Shown here piece after piece: positions 25,244 through 34,697 of a DNA stretch of 64,000 bases. The first letter of the stretch is position 1; each line of letters opens with the position of its first letter. A model generated the notes under the pieces. That model was not told the DNA's origin and did not search any database. It worked only from the letters and a program-made list of their open reading frames with translations. Source of the DNA: Marivita lacus (lineage in GTDB: Bacteria > Pseudomonadota > Alphaproteobacteria > Rhodobacterales > Rhodobacteraceae). The stretch is from NCBI RefSeq assembly GCF_014637725.1, contig NZ_BMFC01000003.1, forward strand, positions 186,001-250,000. The letters are read 5' to 3'. Both the position numbers and the translations under genes were made by a program.

Positions 25244-25900
25244 TCAACCGCCGAGGATTTCAGGCAGCAACCGCGCTGCTTCGGCGGAGGGCAATGCCAG
25301 CGCGCTCCGGTCCTCACCGGGGAAAAAACGCGCCCGCACATGGGTCGCCATCGGCCGGGGCAACAGGATTTTCACCCGAGGCCCGATCGACACCGTTTCG
25401 GCCTGCCAAGACCGCGCGAGGCTGATCTGTGCCGCTTTTGTTGTGCCGTAATGGCCAAAGAATTTCTCTCCGCCATGGGTGTCGTCAAAGAACACCGCGC
25501 TGCCGTCGCGTTTGAGCAGGGGCGAAATGTAGGGCACCAAGTGGGACATCGCGTCGAGATTGATCGACACCGATTTCTTCCAGTCCTTGGAATCCAGATG
25601 ATCGGCCGGCGACAGGGGACCGGCATGCACCGCCGTATGCACCCAGAGCGCGATCTGCCCCCAGCGGTCATGCACCGACCGGCAGAGCTGCGCCATCGCG
25701 TCAGCCTTGGTGATGTCCATCGGCGCGAGCGTGGCAGTGCCGCCCTTTTTCTGGATGCGGTCATCCAGTTCTTCCAGCCCGCCCACCGTGCGCGCGACAG
25801 CGATGATGTGATGCGTGTCGGCCAGTGCCTCTGCCAATGCAAAGCCAAGACCGCGAGAGGCGCCGGTGACCAGCGCGAGGGGGCGTGATATTTCCGTCAT
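25244..25900 (-). CDS. SDR-family NAD(P)-dependent oxidoreductase
   Basis: 218 residues. ALVTGASRGLGFALAEALAD is the TGxxxGxG cofactor-binding motif. DITKADAMAQLC and VHTAVHAGPLSPADH occupy the places of the adenine-binding and NAG motifs. GHYGTTKAAQISLARSWQAE provides the catalytic YxxxK, with a serine/threonine or Asp-Asp-Thr segment (FFDDTHGG) in the serine position. The substrate is unknown. An independent minus-strand gene with its own terminator, divergent from bioY. Confidence 0.85.
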   Translation of the reverse strand: MTEISRPLALVTGASRGLGFALAEALADTHHIIAVARTVGGLEELDDRIQKKGGTATLAPMDITKADAMAQLCRSVHDRWGQIALWVHTAVHAGPLSPADHLDSKDWKKSVSINLDAMSHLVPYISPLLKRDGSAVFFDDTHGGEKFFGHYGTTKAAQISLARSWQAETVSIGPRVKILLPRPMATHVRARFFPGEDRSALALPSAEAARLLPEILGG

Positions 25901-26011
25901 GAGCGTTCACATGCCTTTTTGACGCCCGGCCCGCAAGAGGGCAGTGCTTGACTTGATGGGGCATTTGCAGAATTAACAGTGGAAATAACAGACACATGAG
26001 GGACATTCGCC

Positions 26012-26569
26012 ATGACACTGACGCAAGCTGCCTTGGGCAAGACCACTCTTCTACGTCAGACGCTGCTCGCGCTTGGAGGTGCGGCCTTTATCGCCGTTGC
26101 TGCGCAGGTCAGCATCGGGTGGCCGGTACCGATTACACTGCAGACGCTGGCGATCCTGATCGTGGGTCTGACATTTGGGGCGCGCCTCGCACTGGCGACG
26201 ATGATCGCCTACCTCGGTTATGGCGCGATGGGCCTGCCGGTCTTTGCCAATGGCGGTTCGGTTGCATCGCTGGTCGGTCCGACCGCGGGCTTCCTCTACG
26301 GTTTCGTCGCGATGGCTTGGCTGGCGGGCCTTGCAGTCGAGAAGGGCATCGCCCGAGGCGCGGTGTCCACCGCGCTGGTCGCCATCGCGCTTTCGGCGCT
26401 GATCTACATCCCCGGTCTTGCATGGCCGGCGGCGATGCTGGGCAAGTCGATGCCCGAGCTTTGGGCGGGCTGGATGGCACCGTTCCTGATCGGTGACGCA
26501 ATCAAGGCGGTGATCGCGGCGCTGATCGTCACTGGTGCCTGGAAAGCCTTGTCGAGCCGCAACGCCTGA
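26012..26569 (+). CDS. bioY: Biotin transporter BioY (ECF S-component)
   Basis: 185 residues with five to six membrane helices. PVPITLQTLAILIVGLTFG and YLGYGAMGLPVFANGG are the BioY signature that forms the biotin-binding pocket, and GPTAGFLYGFVAMAWLAG is also conserved. Captures biotin at the inner membrane, with or without an energizing AT module; bioM/bioN are not adjacent. A TTGACT that could be a -35 box lies at 25948-25953. No BioR-type TTATCTATAA site is visible upstream. A strong terminator follows. Confidence 0.93.
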   Translation: MTLTQAALGKTTLLRQTLLALGGAAFIAVAAQVSIGWPVPITLQTLAILIVGLTFGARLALATMIAYLGYGAMGLPVFANGGSVASLVGPTAGFLYGFVAMAWLAGLAVEKGIARGAVSTALVAIALSALIYIPGLAWPAAMLGKSMPELWAGWMAPFLIGDAIKAVIAALIVTGAWKALSSRNA

Positions 26570-26593
26570 ATTTTCAACAAGCGGTAAAAATAG

Positions 26594-26630
26594 ACCCCCG
26601 TCGAGCAATCGGCGGGGGTTTTCTTTTTTT
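26594..26630 (+). terminator. Rho-independent terminator of bioY
   Basis: ACCCCCG (26594-26600) pairs with CGGGGGT (26613-26619), followed by TTTTCTTTTTTT. It lies 24 bp after the bioY stop and immediately before repeat copy D. Confidence 0.9.
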
Positions 26631-26694
26631 GGGGGCGCTGCCCCCGTCGCGCAAGCGCGACTCCCCCGAGGTATTTTTGAACCAGAGAAGATCA
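26631..26694 (-). repeat. Dispersed 3'-end repeat element, copy D
   Basis: Read on the minus strand: TGATCTTCTCTGGTTC AAAAATACC, then two perfect hairpins, GTCGCGC-TT-GCGCGAC (26646-26661) and GGGGGCAGCGCCCCC (26631-26645). It begins 11 bases after the stop of the 88-aa gene and is in the same orientation. Related copies are at 8202, 43442 and 55422. Confidence 0.65.
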
Positions 26695-26705
26695 GGGTCG
26701 TGACA

Positions 26706-26972
26706 TCAAGACCGGGGTGCGGGCATTGCAAGCCAATGCGCCGTGCCGTTGCGGGCAAGCGCCACGCGACCCTCTTCGATGGCAACGATCGTTTCGCCTT
26801 TCACGACATCGCCCCGCGAGACCGTGGCGATCTTGCCGCCGCGCAGTTTCAGCAGCGCCTTCGGGTGGTCGTTTGACCCGAAGGTGCCCAGAAGGATCAG
26901 CGCGCCGCGCAGATCATTCGTCATCCGGGTCGCCTGCTGCGCCACGTTGGTTGGGGTTGCGTCCTGTGTCAT
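26706..26972 (-). CDS. Conserved-looking small protein, function unknown
   Basis: 88 residues, not recognised. It has an N-terminal polar lead with TNDLRGALILLGTFG, then a beta-rich core (KALLKLRGGKIATVSRGDVV; GETIVAIEEGRVALARNGTA). This pattern resembles small SH3-like or GspC/PilP-type homology domains of secretion and pilus systems, but that is only a resemblance. No signal peptide is evident. Codon use is like the neighbours. It follows purF on the same strand after 97 bp and is followed by repeat copy D. Confidence 0.65.
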   Translation of the reverse strand: MTQDATPTNVAQQATRMTNDLRGALILLGTFGSNDHPKALLKLRGGKIATVSRGDVVKGETIVAIEEGRVALARNGTAHWLAMPAPRS

Positions 26973-27069
26973 GTTCCGCCGGTCCGTTGTTTGCGTTCGC
27001 CTGTCAGATGCGGCGAATGCACGGCAATGGAAAGCGGTTGTTCGGGGCTGCGCGGAAGGCTGCCGAGGC

Positions 27070-28527
27070 TTACTCGGCCGCCTTCATCTGGAACCCTTTT
27101 TCAACCATGTCCGACGGTTCGACCGGGTATTCACCGGAGAAACACGCATCGCAATATTGCGGTGACTTGGGGTCGCGACCCGACGCCTCTCCGACGGCGC
27201 GGTAGAGACCGTCGAGCGAGATGAACCTGAGGCTGTCGACCCCCAGATGTTCGCGCATCTCGTCCTCGCTCATGGTGGCTGCCAGCAGCTTTTCGCGCTG
27301 CGGCGTGTCGACGCCGTAGAAACAGGGCCAGGCCGTGGGCGGCGACGCGATGCGGAAGTGCACCTCGGCTGCACCCGCATCGAGGATCATTTCCTTGATC
27401 TTGCGGCTGGTGGTGCCGCGCACGACCGAATCGTCCACCAGGATGACCCGTTTGCCCTTGATGAGCGCGCGGTTCACGTTGAGCTTGAGGCGCACACCCA
27501 TGTTGCGGATCTGCTCTGTCGGCTCGATGAAGGTGCGGCCCATGTACTGGTTGCGGATGATCCCCATGCCGTAGGGGATCCCGGATTCGTGGGCATAACC
27601 GATGGCCGCCGGTGTGCCGCTGTCGGGCACCGGGCAGACCAGATCGGCTTCCACGGGTGTTTCGCGGGCCAGTTCGACACCGATCTGGCGGCGGGTCTCG
27701 TAGACCGAGCGGTCACCGATGATGCTGTCGGGGCGCGAGAAATAGACATGCTCGAAGATGCAGAACCGTGATTTCTGCGGGCGGAAGGGGCGGATCGAAT
27801 CCACGCCCTTGTCGGCGGTGATCACCACCATCTCGCCCGGTTCGATCTCGCGCACATATTCCGCGCCGATGATGTCAAGCGCGCAGGTTTCCGAACTCAG
27901 CGCCCAGCCATCGCCGATCTTGCCCAGCACCAGCGGGCGCACGCCCAACGGGTCACGGACACCGATCAGTTTGGTGCGGGTCATGGCCACGACGGAGAAC
28001 GCGCCTTCGACACGGCGCAGGGCGTCTTCCATGCGTTCGGGGATGTTGCGTTGCAACGAGCGGGCCATCAGGTGGATGATGCACTCGCTGTCGCTCGAGC
28101 TCTGGAAGATCGAACCGCGCTCGATCAGTTCCTTGCGCAGAGCGATGGCGTTGGTGATGTTGCCATTATGGGCGATCGCCGCACCGCCCATGGAGAATTC
28201 GCCGAAGAACGGCTGCACATCGCGGATCTGGGTCTGGCCCTTGGAGCCGGCGGTCGAATAGCGCACATGGCCGATGGCCAGTTCGCCGGGCAGGGTTTCC
28301 ATCAGCCTGTGGCTGGTGAAATTGTCGCGCACATAGCCGAAGCGTCTGGCGGAGTTGAAGCCATGCTCGGGGTGATGGGACACGATCCCGCCGGCTTCCT
28401 GTCCGCGATGTTGCAGGGCGTGCAGGCCGAGGGCGACAAAGTTCGCCGCATCGGTCACGCCGACAACGCCGAAGATTCCGCATTCTTCCTTGAGCTTGTC
28501 GTCGTCGAATGGATGGGCGGGTGGCAT
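27070..28527 (-). CDS. purF: Amidophosphoribosyltransferase
   Basis: 485 residues. First committed step of purine synthesis: glutamine plus PRPP to phosphoribosylamine. The N-terminal nucleophile cysteine is in KEECGIFGVVG, preceded by a ~16-residue propeptide usually removed by self-cleavage. GHVRYSTAG and the glutaminase block SDSECIIHLMARS follow. VILVDDSVVRGTTSRKIKEM is the PRPP-binding loop. The ATG at 28527 yields MPPAHPFDDDKL, which I regard as the usual start in this group. Downstream of cvpA by 120 bp on the same strand, as in many proteobacteria. Confidence 0.95.
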   Translation of the reverse strand: MPPAHPFDDDKLKEECGIFGVVGVTDAANFVALGLHALQHRGQEAGGIVSHHPEHGFNSARRFGYVRDNFTSHRLMETLPGELAIGHVRYSTAGSKGQTQIRDVQPFFGEFSMGGAAIAHNGNITNAIALRKELIERGSIFQSSSDSECIIHLMARSLQRNIPERMEDALRRVEGAFSVVAMTRTKLIGVRDPLGVRPLVLGKIGDGWALSSETCALDIIGAEYVREIEPGEMVVITADKGVDSIRPFRPQKSRFCIFEHVYFSRPDSIIGDRSVYETRRQIGVELARETPVEADLVCPVPDSGTPAAIGYAHESGIPYGMGIIRNQYMGRTFIEPTEQIRNMGVRLKLNVNRALIKGKRVILVDDSVVRGTTSRKIKEMILDAGAAEVHFRIASPPTAWPCFYGVDTPQREKLLAATMSEDEMREHLGVDSLRFISLDGLYRAVGEASGRDPKSPQYCDACFSGEYPVEPSDMVEKGFQMKAAE

Positions 28528-28647
28528 CTGGGTGTCGGACAAATCGGTACTCCGAATCCGTGGCAGCAGAAGATGCCCTCTCTTAAGCGCCATGGCGGCC
28601 CATGTCACGAAACTATCATGATTCCGCGACAGGTTGACCGATCTTTG

Positions 28648-29220
28648 TCAGGTGTCGCTGTTTGACGGGGCATCGCAGACGCCGACCAGTTGCTCGTATT
28701 GGGCGGTGATCCAGCCCAGCGCCTGTTCGGGGTTCTGTTGTTCGATCTGGCCGGTGAGGCGTCCGAACACCACGGCAGAGCGGCTGTCGTCGATCATCGG
28801 GACATCCTGTGCCGTGATCACGACAGAGTAGACAAAGAACGCCACGGCCACCAGCAGCACACCGCGCGCCACGCCGAAGAGAAAGCCCAGCGCCTGATCG
28901 ACGCCGCCAAGGGCCGAGCGCTGCACGATGGTGGAAAAGAGCGGGGTGAAGAACGACATGATCACGAGAGCCATGGTGAACACCGCGGCAAACCCGCCGA
29001 TCACGCTGAGTTCGCAGCTTCCGGTCAGAAATTCACCGATGACCGGGATTTCCGTCATCAGTGGGCGCACCTGCGGGCCGAACATGAAGCCCAGGACCGC
29101 AGCGGCGATCCAGCCGAGGATGGCCATTGTTTCCCGGACGACACCGCGCGAATAGGCCAGAAGCGCAGACAGAACGATGACGACGGCAACGACGCCGTCA
29201 ATAATGGTGAACCCTTCCAT
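28648..29220 (-). CDS. cvpA: CvpA-family membrane protein
   Basis: 190 residues with four hydrophobic helices (TIIDGVVAVVIVLSALLAYS, MAILGWIAAAVLGFMFGP, VIGGFAAVFTMALVIMSFF, GFLFGVARGVLLVAVAFFVY). SRGVVRE after helix 1 and LGGVDQALGFLFG before helix 4 are CvpA hallmarks. Named for colicin V production in E. coli; the real role is unclear, possibly envelope homeostasis. It lies between radA and purF on the minus strand; the cvpA-purF link is widely conserved. Confidence 0.92.
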   Translation of the reverse strand: MEGFTIIDGVVAVVIVLSALLAYSRGVVRETMAILGWIAAAVLGFMFGPQVRPLMTEIPVIGEFLTGSCELSVIGGFAAVFTMALVIMSFFTPLFSTIVQRSALGGVDQALGFLFGVARGVLLVAVAFFVYSVVITAQDVPMIDDSRSAVVFGRLTGQIEQQNPEQALGWITAQYEQLVGVCDAPSNSDT

Positions 29221-29252
29221 CGGTCCTTGCCCTTCTTTTCAAACGGATGGCG

Positions 29253-30620
29253 CTACCCTGCGCCGAACACATCACCAACGAAGCTGGCCAAAGCGTCGAT
29301 CTCGGTTGCCGCGATCCCGTCGCGGCGCGCCGATGTTCCACCCTTTGGCACTATCGCGGCGGTAAAACCAAGTTTTTGTGCTTCTTTCAACCGATTTTCG
29401 GTTTGGCCTACGGGGCGCAAGGCACCCGACAGGCTGATTTCCCCGAAAACCACCGTCTCGGCGGGCAGGGCGATGTCTTCGCGCGCCGATAAAAGGGCTG
29501 CGGCCACGGCCAGATCCGCTGCCGGTTCGCTGACCTTCATTCCGCCCGCAACGTTGAGATAAACATCCATCCCGGCGAACGGAATGCCGCAGCGCGCCTC
29601 GAGCACGGCCAGAATCATGGCCAGCCGCCCGCCATCCCAACCGACCACCGACCGGCGCGGCTGGCTGTGTGGCGTGGGGGCCACAAGCGCCTGAAATTCC
29701 ACCAGAACCGGACGCGTGCCTTCGATCCCGGCAAAGACGGCCGATCCCGGTGACGGGTCGCCGCGTTCGGACAGGAACAGCGCGGACGGATTCGACACTT
29801 CGGCCAGTCCGCTGCCCGTCATCTCGAAGACGCCGATCTCGTCCGCCGGGCCAAAGCGGTTCTTGACGGCGCGCAGGATTCGAAACTGATGACCGCGTTC
29901 GCCCTCGAAATAAAGCACCGTATCGACCATGTGTTCGACCACGCGCGGGCCGGCGATCTGGCCGTCCTTGGTGACATGGCCCACCATCACGATCGAGGTG
30001 CCGCGCCGCTTGGCAAAGCTCGTCAGCTCGTGCGCCGAGGCGCGCACCTGCGACACGCTGCCGGGGGCAGAGGCGACATTGTCGGCCCACATGGTCTGGA
30101 TCGAGTCGATGATCGCCAGATCGGGCTTTTCGTTTTCCAGCGTCGTGAGGATGTGGCGCAGGTTGGTTTCGGTCGCCAGCTTGACTGGCGCGTCCCGCAG
30201 ACCCAGCCGCGCGGCGCGCATCTGCACCTGTGCGCTGGCCTCTTCACCCGAGATGTAGATCACCTTGAGACCGGCACGGGCAAAGGCCGCCGCCGCCTGC
30301 AACAGCAGCGTGGATTTGCCGATCCCCGGATCCCCCCCCACCAGAAGCGCCGATGAGGGAACAAGCCCTCCGCCCAGCACGCGGTCCAGCTCGTCGAGCC
30401 CGGATCTGGTGCGCGGTGGCGGCGCTTCGGTGCTCGACAGGTCGCTGAGCGGCAGGGACCGGCCCTTTGAGGTGCCCAGCGTCTTGGCTGCTGGTCCGGT
30501 GGCCAGCGGCACCTCCTCGACGATGCAGTTCCATTCACCGCACGCGTCGCACCGGCCCGACCATTTGGTGGTCGTGGTCCCGCAGGATTGACAGACAAAG
30601 GTGGCCGAGGATTTCGCCAT
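29253..30620 (-). CDS. radA: DNA repair protein RadA
   Basis: 455 residues. CQSCGTTTTKWSGRCDACGE is the N-terminal four-cysteine zinc finger. GGDPGIGKSTLLLQAAAAFA is the Walker A region, AIIDSIQTMW is Walker B, and LRAVKNRFGPADEIGVFEM contains the KNRFG motif unique to RadA. The C-terminal part is Lon-protease-like but non-proteolytic. RadA is a helicase-like branch-migration factor in recombination. The ATG at 30620 starts at MAKSSATFVCQSCG; 12 upstream codons are not conserved. Confidence 0.95.
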   Translation of the reverse strand: MAKSSATFVCQSCGTTTTKWSGRCDACGEWNCIVEEVPLATGPAAKTLGTSKGRSLPLSDLSSTEAPPPRTRSGLDELDRVLGGGLVPSSALLVGGDPGIGKSTLLLQAAAAFARAGLKVIYISGEEASAQVQMRAARLGLRDAPVKLATETNLRHILTTLENEKPDLAIIDSIQTMWADNVASAPGSVSQVRASAHELTSFAKRRGTSIVMVGHVTKDGQIAGPRVVEHMVDTVLYFEGERGHQFRILRAVKNRFGPADEIGVFEMTGSGLAEVSNPSALFLSERGDPSPGSAVFAGIEGTRPVLVEFQALVAPTPHSQPRRSVVGWDGGRLAMILAVLEARCGIPFAGMDVYLNVAGGMKVSEPAADLAVAAALLSAREDIALPAETVVFGEISLSGALRPVGQTENRLKEAQKLGFTAAIVPKGGTSARRDGIAATEIDALASFVGDVFGAG

Positions 30621-30677
30621 GACGCTGCTTGTGGCCCAAGCCGCGCGGGCCTGCAAGCGGCGGCTGCACGCGTCGGA

Positions 30678-31532
30678 TTATTCGGCAGCGCGCCGGGCGA
30701 GCAGGGCCACGATCCGGTTGTCGTCCGTCTTGGGCAACGGCACGGGATCTTCCCAGTCGTCCCAGGCGGTACGGCCATGATCGGAGCGTGTGGCAACGCG
30801 TGCGGGCCGGATTGCTGCCGCGTCGTCACCGTACAGTTCAGGCAGAATATCGGACAATTCATCCTGCAGGCGGGACAGCTGCGCCTTGGCGACGCTTTCC
30901 TCCAGGTCGACCCTGTCGATCCAGACGCGCATTTCGGCAGCGCTGGCCTTGGCCGCGTCGATCCTGGTGTTGAAGTCCTCGATCTCCTGTTGCCGCTGGA
31001 TCAGGAAATCGCGGGCGCGCGCAACGCTGCGGTCGGAATAGGTGTCCGCAAGGTCCCGCGAGACATGGCTCATCTGGCTGGCCACTTCGAGGACCGAAGG
31101 TTCAAGCTCTGCCAGATCGGGGTGATCGCGCAGAAAGGCCATGCGTTCACGGACCGAATCAAATTCAGACCGCAGTTTGAACACGCCCTCGCGGTCGGCG
31201 GCATGGGCGAGGCGGTAGGCGCGGGCGACGTCTTCCATACCGATGTGAAACCGCCGGTGCGAGGTTTCCAAAGCCATGATCCGGGCGTTTGCAGGCAGGA
31301 ACGCGCACAGCCCGAGCATGAGCGCCGTGAGGCCGATCTGCACAACCTGTCCGGCCTGAGCATAGGCCAGACCCCCAAATGTTGCGGTCATGTCAAGCCA
31401 TGGCGCGACGCCGAATGCACAGGCCAGCGTGTATCCAAATGACCCCAGCGCAAGCAGGCTCACAGCCACGAACATCAAACGTTGCATCAACCAGCCTGTC
31501 GAAACGACAAGAGATCGCATCGCTCCAATCAT
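30678..31532 (-). CDS. Membrane protein with long coiled coil, function unknown
   Basis: 284 residues, not recognised. Two N-terminal membrane helices (LMFVAVSLLALGSFGYTLAC and VQIGLTALMLGLCAFLPA) are followed by about 170 mostly helical, charged residues likely to form a coiled coil (FLIQRQQEIEDFNTRIDAAK; DLEESVAKAQLSRLQDELSD). The tail is short and Asp/Trp-rich (TAWDDWEDPVPLPK). The ATG at 31532 has GGGGG 7 bases upstream; starts at 31520 and 31487 are also possible. It sits just upstream of radA on the same strand. No catalytic residues are apparent. Confidence 0.7.
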   Translation of the reverse strand: MIGAMRSLVVSTGWLMQRLMFVAVSLLALGSFGYTLACAFGVAPWLDMTATFGGLAYAQAGQVVQIGLTALMLGLCAFLPANARIMALETSHRRFHIGMEDVARAYRLAHAADREGVFKLRSEFDSVRERMAFLRDHPDLAELEPSVLEVASQMSHVSRDLADTYSDRSVARARDFLIQRQQEIEDFNTRIDAAKASAAEMRVWIDRVDLEESVAKAQLSRLQDELSDILPELYGDDAAAIRPARVATRSDHGRTAWDDWEDPVPLPKTDDNRIVALLARRAAE

Positions 31533-31685
31533 CGGATACCCCCAAGTAACCATCTACATCTCGGCAACACCGGCGACTTTATGCCGAAGCCCCTTGAGGA
31601 CATACTGTTTTTTAACGATTTTTCGCACTGCCAGCGCAGTTGTGAACAACCCGTGCGATTCGGACCGATTGTTTCCGATCCGTGG

Positions 31686-32126
31686 TCAATCGGACGTGTG
31701 GCGAGTCTCGACGAGGCTGATGACCAGCGAGGTCAGGATGCAGGCGGTGAAGAGGTACAGCCCCCAGGCGGTTTCGATCCGACCGACCCCGATGCCTTTG
31801 ACGACGGTAATGTAGAGCGCGATCAGGAACACATCGGCCATCGCCAGCTTGCCCATCAGGCTGAGTGTCGGCAAGGCGCGACGGCTGAGCAGGCGGAACT
31901 GCACCAGCGCCAGCCCGATGGTCTTCATGTAGGGGGCGACAAGCGCGAAAACCGTCACGATCAGCGCCAGAAGAATGTCCGTGTCCCAGAGCGCCTGCAG
32001 TCCGGTCAGCACGCTGATTTCGCTCAGCCCGAAGAGCGGCAGAAGGCCCGCGCGCATCAAAGGCGCGCTCCACGACACCGGGTAAAGCACCAGCAGCGCC
32101 AGGTTGATCCATTTGAGGACGGCCAT
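31686..32126 (-). CDS. Paraquat-inducible protein A (PqiA)-like membrane protein
   Basis: 146 residues with four membrane helices. MRAGLLPLFGLSEISVLTGL, LVAPYMKTIGLALVQFRLL and MGKLAMADVFLIALYITVVK match one PqiA module; the E. coli protein has two such modules, so this is a single-module version. PqiA-type proteins are inner-membrane partners of MCE lipid-transport systems, but no MCE protein (PqiB) gene is nearby. It starts 3 bases after the stop of the upstream membrane gene, so the two are coupled. Confidence 0.85.
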   Translation of the reverse strand: MAVLKWINLALLVLYPVSWSAPLMRAGLLPLFGLSEISVLTGLQALWDTDILLALIVTVFALVAPYMKTIGLALVQFRLLSRRALPTLSLMGKLAMADVFLIALYITVVKGIGVGRIETAWGLYLFTACILTSLVISLVETRHTSD

Positions 32127-32129
32127 CCG

Positions 32130-32516
32130 TCAGATCCGGGTCGCGACCCAGAGGCCGACAAACGCCATTAGCCCGACAATATGCACCCAGTCGATCCAGC
32201 GCCAGCGCCGCTGTGGCAGGAACAGGCCAATGGCAAACACACCCGACGCCACCAGCGGCAGGATCATCCCGCCGCCCGACGCCTGAAGGCGGGCCAATGG
32301 CGCATAAATGGGCAGGGTTTGCAGGTTCAGGGCAGGCGCAAAGGTGGCCGCGATGGCGGCGGCGCAGATCAGCAGCGTGATCAGCGCAGGCACCCGCGCC
32401 AGTCCCAACCCGACGCTGGCACGCAGCAGGGCCAGCACTGCCAGAGCTTCGAAGAACACAAAGCGCTGCACGAAGATGAAGGCCAGCAGGACGGGGGAGG
32501 GTTCGAAAAAGCTCAT
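32130..32516 (-). CDS. Small four-helix membrane protein, function unknown
   Basis: 128 residues, four hydrophobic segments (VLLAFIFVQRFVFFEALAVL, ALITLLICAAAIAATFAPAL, GGMILPLVASGVFAIGLFL, WVHIVGLMAFVGLWVATRI) and few charged residues. It ends in a basic RRWRWIDWVH loop plus the final helix. Not recognised. It lies 13 bp after alr and 3 bp before the pqiA-like gene, all minus strand, and so probably belongs to one transcript. It may pair with the PqiA-like protein in the membrane; that is inference from position only. Confidence 0.7.
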   Translation of the reverse strand: MSFFEPSPVLLAFIFVQRFVFFEALAVLALLRASVGLGLARVPALITLLICAAAIAATFAPALNLQTLPIYAPLARLQASGGGMILPLVASGVFAIGLFLPQRRWRWIDWVHIVGLMAFVGLWVATRI

Positions 32517-32529
32517 GCCCGCTGCGCAA

Positions 32530-33567
32530 TCATGAGCTGATATAGCGACGGGTGTAGCGCGTCCCGAGCGAGGTCAGGATCTCGTAGCCAATGGTGCCCG
32601 CCGCGTCCGCCAGCGAGTCCACGGTCTGGTGCCGCCCAAGCAGTTCGACCATGTCCGGCATGTCTTGGACCGCGCTGACATCGACGCCGATCAGGTCCAT
32701 CGAGATGCGTCCGACGATCTTGCAGCGGGTCTCGCCTGCCCAAACATATGCCTTTGGGCCCATCGCTCGGATGATCCCGTCGGCATAGCCTGCGGAAATC
32801 GTGGCGATCCGTCCCGGCACGCGGGCCACCCAAGAATTGCCGTAGCCCACGGATTCGCCGGGGTTCACATCGCGAACCTGGATCACCGGGATGTCCAGCG
32901 ACACCACCGGGCGCGCATCGAAGAAGGGAAGGCAACCATAAAGGCCGACGCCCGGACGCGTCATGTCGAAATGATAGTCGGGTCCAAGGATCGTGCCGCC
33001 CGTCGCAGCCAGCGACCGGGGGGCGTCGATCCCGTCGGTCATCTGGCGGAAGGTCTGAAGCTGGAACGCGTTCATGCCGTGGTTGGGCTCGTCCGCACAG
33101 GCCAGATGGCTCATCACCAAGACCGGCTTCTGGCCGAGGGCGATGTCGCGCAGCGCGGACCACTCGCCGGGCTCCATCCCCAAACGGTTCATCCCGCTGT
33201 CCAGCTGGATGCCAAAGGGATGGGCAGGCAGGGATTCGACATGGCGCAACATCTGGTCGATGGAATTGATCATCGGAACGAGGTTTGCGTCGCGCAAAAG
33301 CGGCGCATCGCCGTGCATGTGCCCGCCAAAGACGCAGATCGTGGGGCCGGGGCCAAGCGCCTGACGTATCACGACGCCTTCTTCGGCCTGTGCGACAAAG
33401 AACGTGCGCACACCGGTATCTGCGAGGGCGGTGACGACCTTCGCCGCACCCAGCCCGTAGGCATTCGCCTTGACGGCGGCAGCGGTCTGACCCGCGTTCA
33501 TCGCCGCAAGTGCCCGCCAGTTGGCGCAAATCGCGCCCAGATCAATCGTCAGAACAGACTGTGCCAT
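32530..33567 (-). CDS. alr: Alanine racemase
   Basis: 345 residues. PLP enzyme interconverting L- and D-alanine for peptidoglycan. [20 protein letters not shown] contains the PLP-binding lysine. [12 protein letters not shown] and [20 protein letters not shown] are family blocks. [20 protein letters not shown] contains the second catalytic tyrosine, and [12 protein letters not shown] is also conserved. The ATG at 33567 starts [14 protein letters not shown] longer open frame upstream has no family match. Head of the minus-strand run towards purF, divergent from cobT. Confidence 0.95.
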   Translation of the reverse strand: MAQSVLTIDLGAICANWRALAAMNAGQTAAAVKANAYGLGAAKVVTALADTGVRTFFVAQAEEGVVIRQALGPGPTICVFGGHMHGDAPLLRDANLVPMINSIDQMLRHVESLPAHPFGIQLDSGMNRLGMEPGEWSALRDIALGQKPVLVMSHLACADEPNHGMNAFQLQTFRQMTDGIDAPRSLAATGGTILGPDYHFDMTRPGVGLYGCLPFFDARPVVSLDIPVIQVRDVNPGESVGYGNSWVARVPGRIATISAGYADGIIRAMGPKAYVWAGETRCKIVGRISMDLIGVDVSAVQDMPDMVELLGRHQTVDSLADAAGTIGYEILTSLGTRYTRRYISS

Positions 33568-33689
33568 GCGCGGTGTTTGTGCGTGTCCATGCGGGGGGTC
33601 AAGCGGGAAAATTCCTTCGATGCGCTTTGCTGCGCGATTGGGGCGGATTTGCAGTTGTCCGGCCCTCGGCACAAGGGTAGCACGCGGCC

Positions 33690-34697
33690 ATGACAGATCA
33701 GGATTTCGAGGCCGCGCTCGCGGCAAGGATCGACGGAAAAACCAAACCTCAGGGTGCCCTTGGGCGGATCGAGGCACTGGCTGCGCAGGTGGCCCGGGTT
33801 CAGCAGACGCTGACCCCGAGGCTGCAAAGCTGCTGCCTGACAATCTTTGCAGCCGATCACGGAATCGCGCGCCACGGGGTTTCCGCCTATCCCTCCGAGG
33901 TCACGCGCCAGATGGTGCTGAACTTTGCTGCCGGGGGTGCTGCGGCCAACGTCTTTTGCAAGGTCAACGATGTTGCGCTGCAAGTGGTCAACTCGGGTGT
34001 GATCGGCGGGCGGTTCCTCGTGCCCGAGGTGCGCAACCTGCCCATTGCCGAAGGAACGGCATGCAGCCTCGAGGGGCCGGCGATGACCCGTGCTCAGCGC
34101 GATGCCGCTTTGGCTGCAGGGCGCGATATCGGGCAGGAGGGCGCGTGGGACGCGGTGGCCTTTGGTGAAATGGGCATCGGGAACACGTCAGCGGCGACTC
34201 TGATCGCGCATGCCCTGACCGGATCGGAGCTTGACGCATTGATCGGACGCGGCACCGGGTTGGACGATGCGGGTCTCGCCACCAAGCGCCGCGTCCTCGG
34301 ACAGGCCGCCGCGCGCCGACCGGGGCTGACCGATCCCGACGAGGCTCTGGCCGAATTCGGCGGGTTCGAGATCGCCATGATCGCCGGTGCCATGCTGGGG
34401 GCCGCAGAGGCGCGGCGCATCATTCTTGTGGACGGGTTCATCGCAACTGCTGCCGCCTTGATCGCCGTGCGCATGGAGCCGATGTGCCGCGATGCAATGA
34501 TCTTTGCGCACCGGTCCGCGGAACCGGGACATCAGGCCATTCTCGACGCGCTGCAGGCCGAGCCGCTGCTCGATCTGGGGCTGCGGCTGGGCGAGGGCAC
34601 GGGGGCGGTGTTGGTCTGGCCAATGGTGAAATCGGCTGTGGCGATGCTCAACGACATGGCAAGTTTCGACAGCGCAGGAGTCTCGGGGCGGGTATGA
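33690..34697 (+). CDS. cobT: Nicotinate-nucleotide--dimethylbenzimidazole phosphoribosyltransferase
   Basis: 335 residues. Makes alpha-ribazole phosphate for the lower ligand of cobalamin. [20 protein letters not shown] and [20 protein letters not shown] are the N-terminal signature. [20 protein letters not shown] is a substrate-binding loop. [19 protein letters not shown] near the C-terminus holds the catalytic glutamate. The stop overlaps the cobS start (ATGA). No cobalamin riboswitch is visible in the 122-bp gap upstream. Confidence 0.95.
   Translation: MTDQDFEAALAARIDGKTKPQGALGRIEALAAQVARVQQTLTPRLQSCCLTIFAADHGIARHGVSAYPSEVTRQMVLNFAAGGAAANVFCKVNDVALQVVNSGVIGGRFLVPEVRNLPIAEGTACSLEGPAMTRAQRDAALAAGRDIGQEGAWDAVAFGEMGIGNTSAATLIAHALTGSELDALIGRGTGLDDAGLATKRRVLGQAAARRPGLTDPDEALAEFGGFEIAMIAGAMLGAAEARRIILVDGFIATAAALIAVRMEPMCRDAMIFAHRSAEPGHQAILDALQAEPLLDLGLRLGEGTGAVLVWPMVKSAVAMLNDMASFDSAGVSGRV

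Noticed and set aside
25901-26011. BioR-type operator upstream of bioY
   Set aside because: No TTATCTATAA-like palindrome is present; only a lone TTGACT was seen.
33568-33689. Cobalamin riboswitch upstream of cobT
   Set aside because: No B12-box-like sequence or suitable folding is visible in the 122-bp gap.
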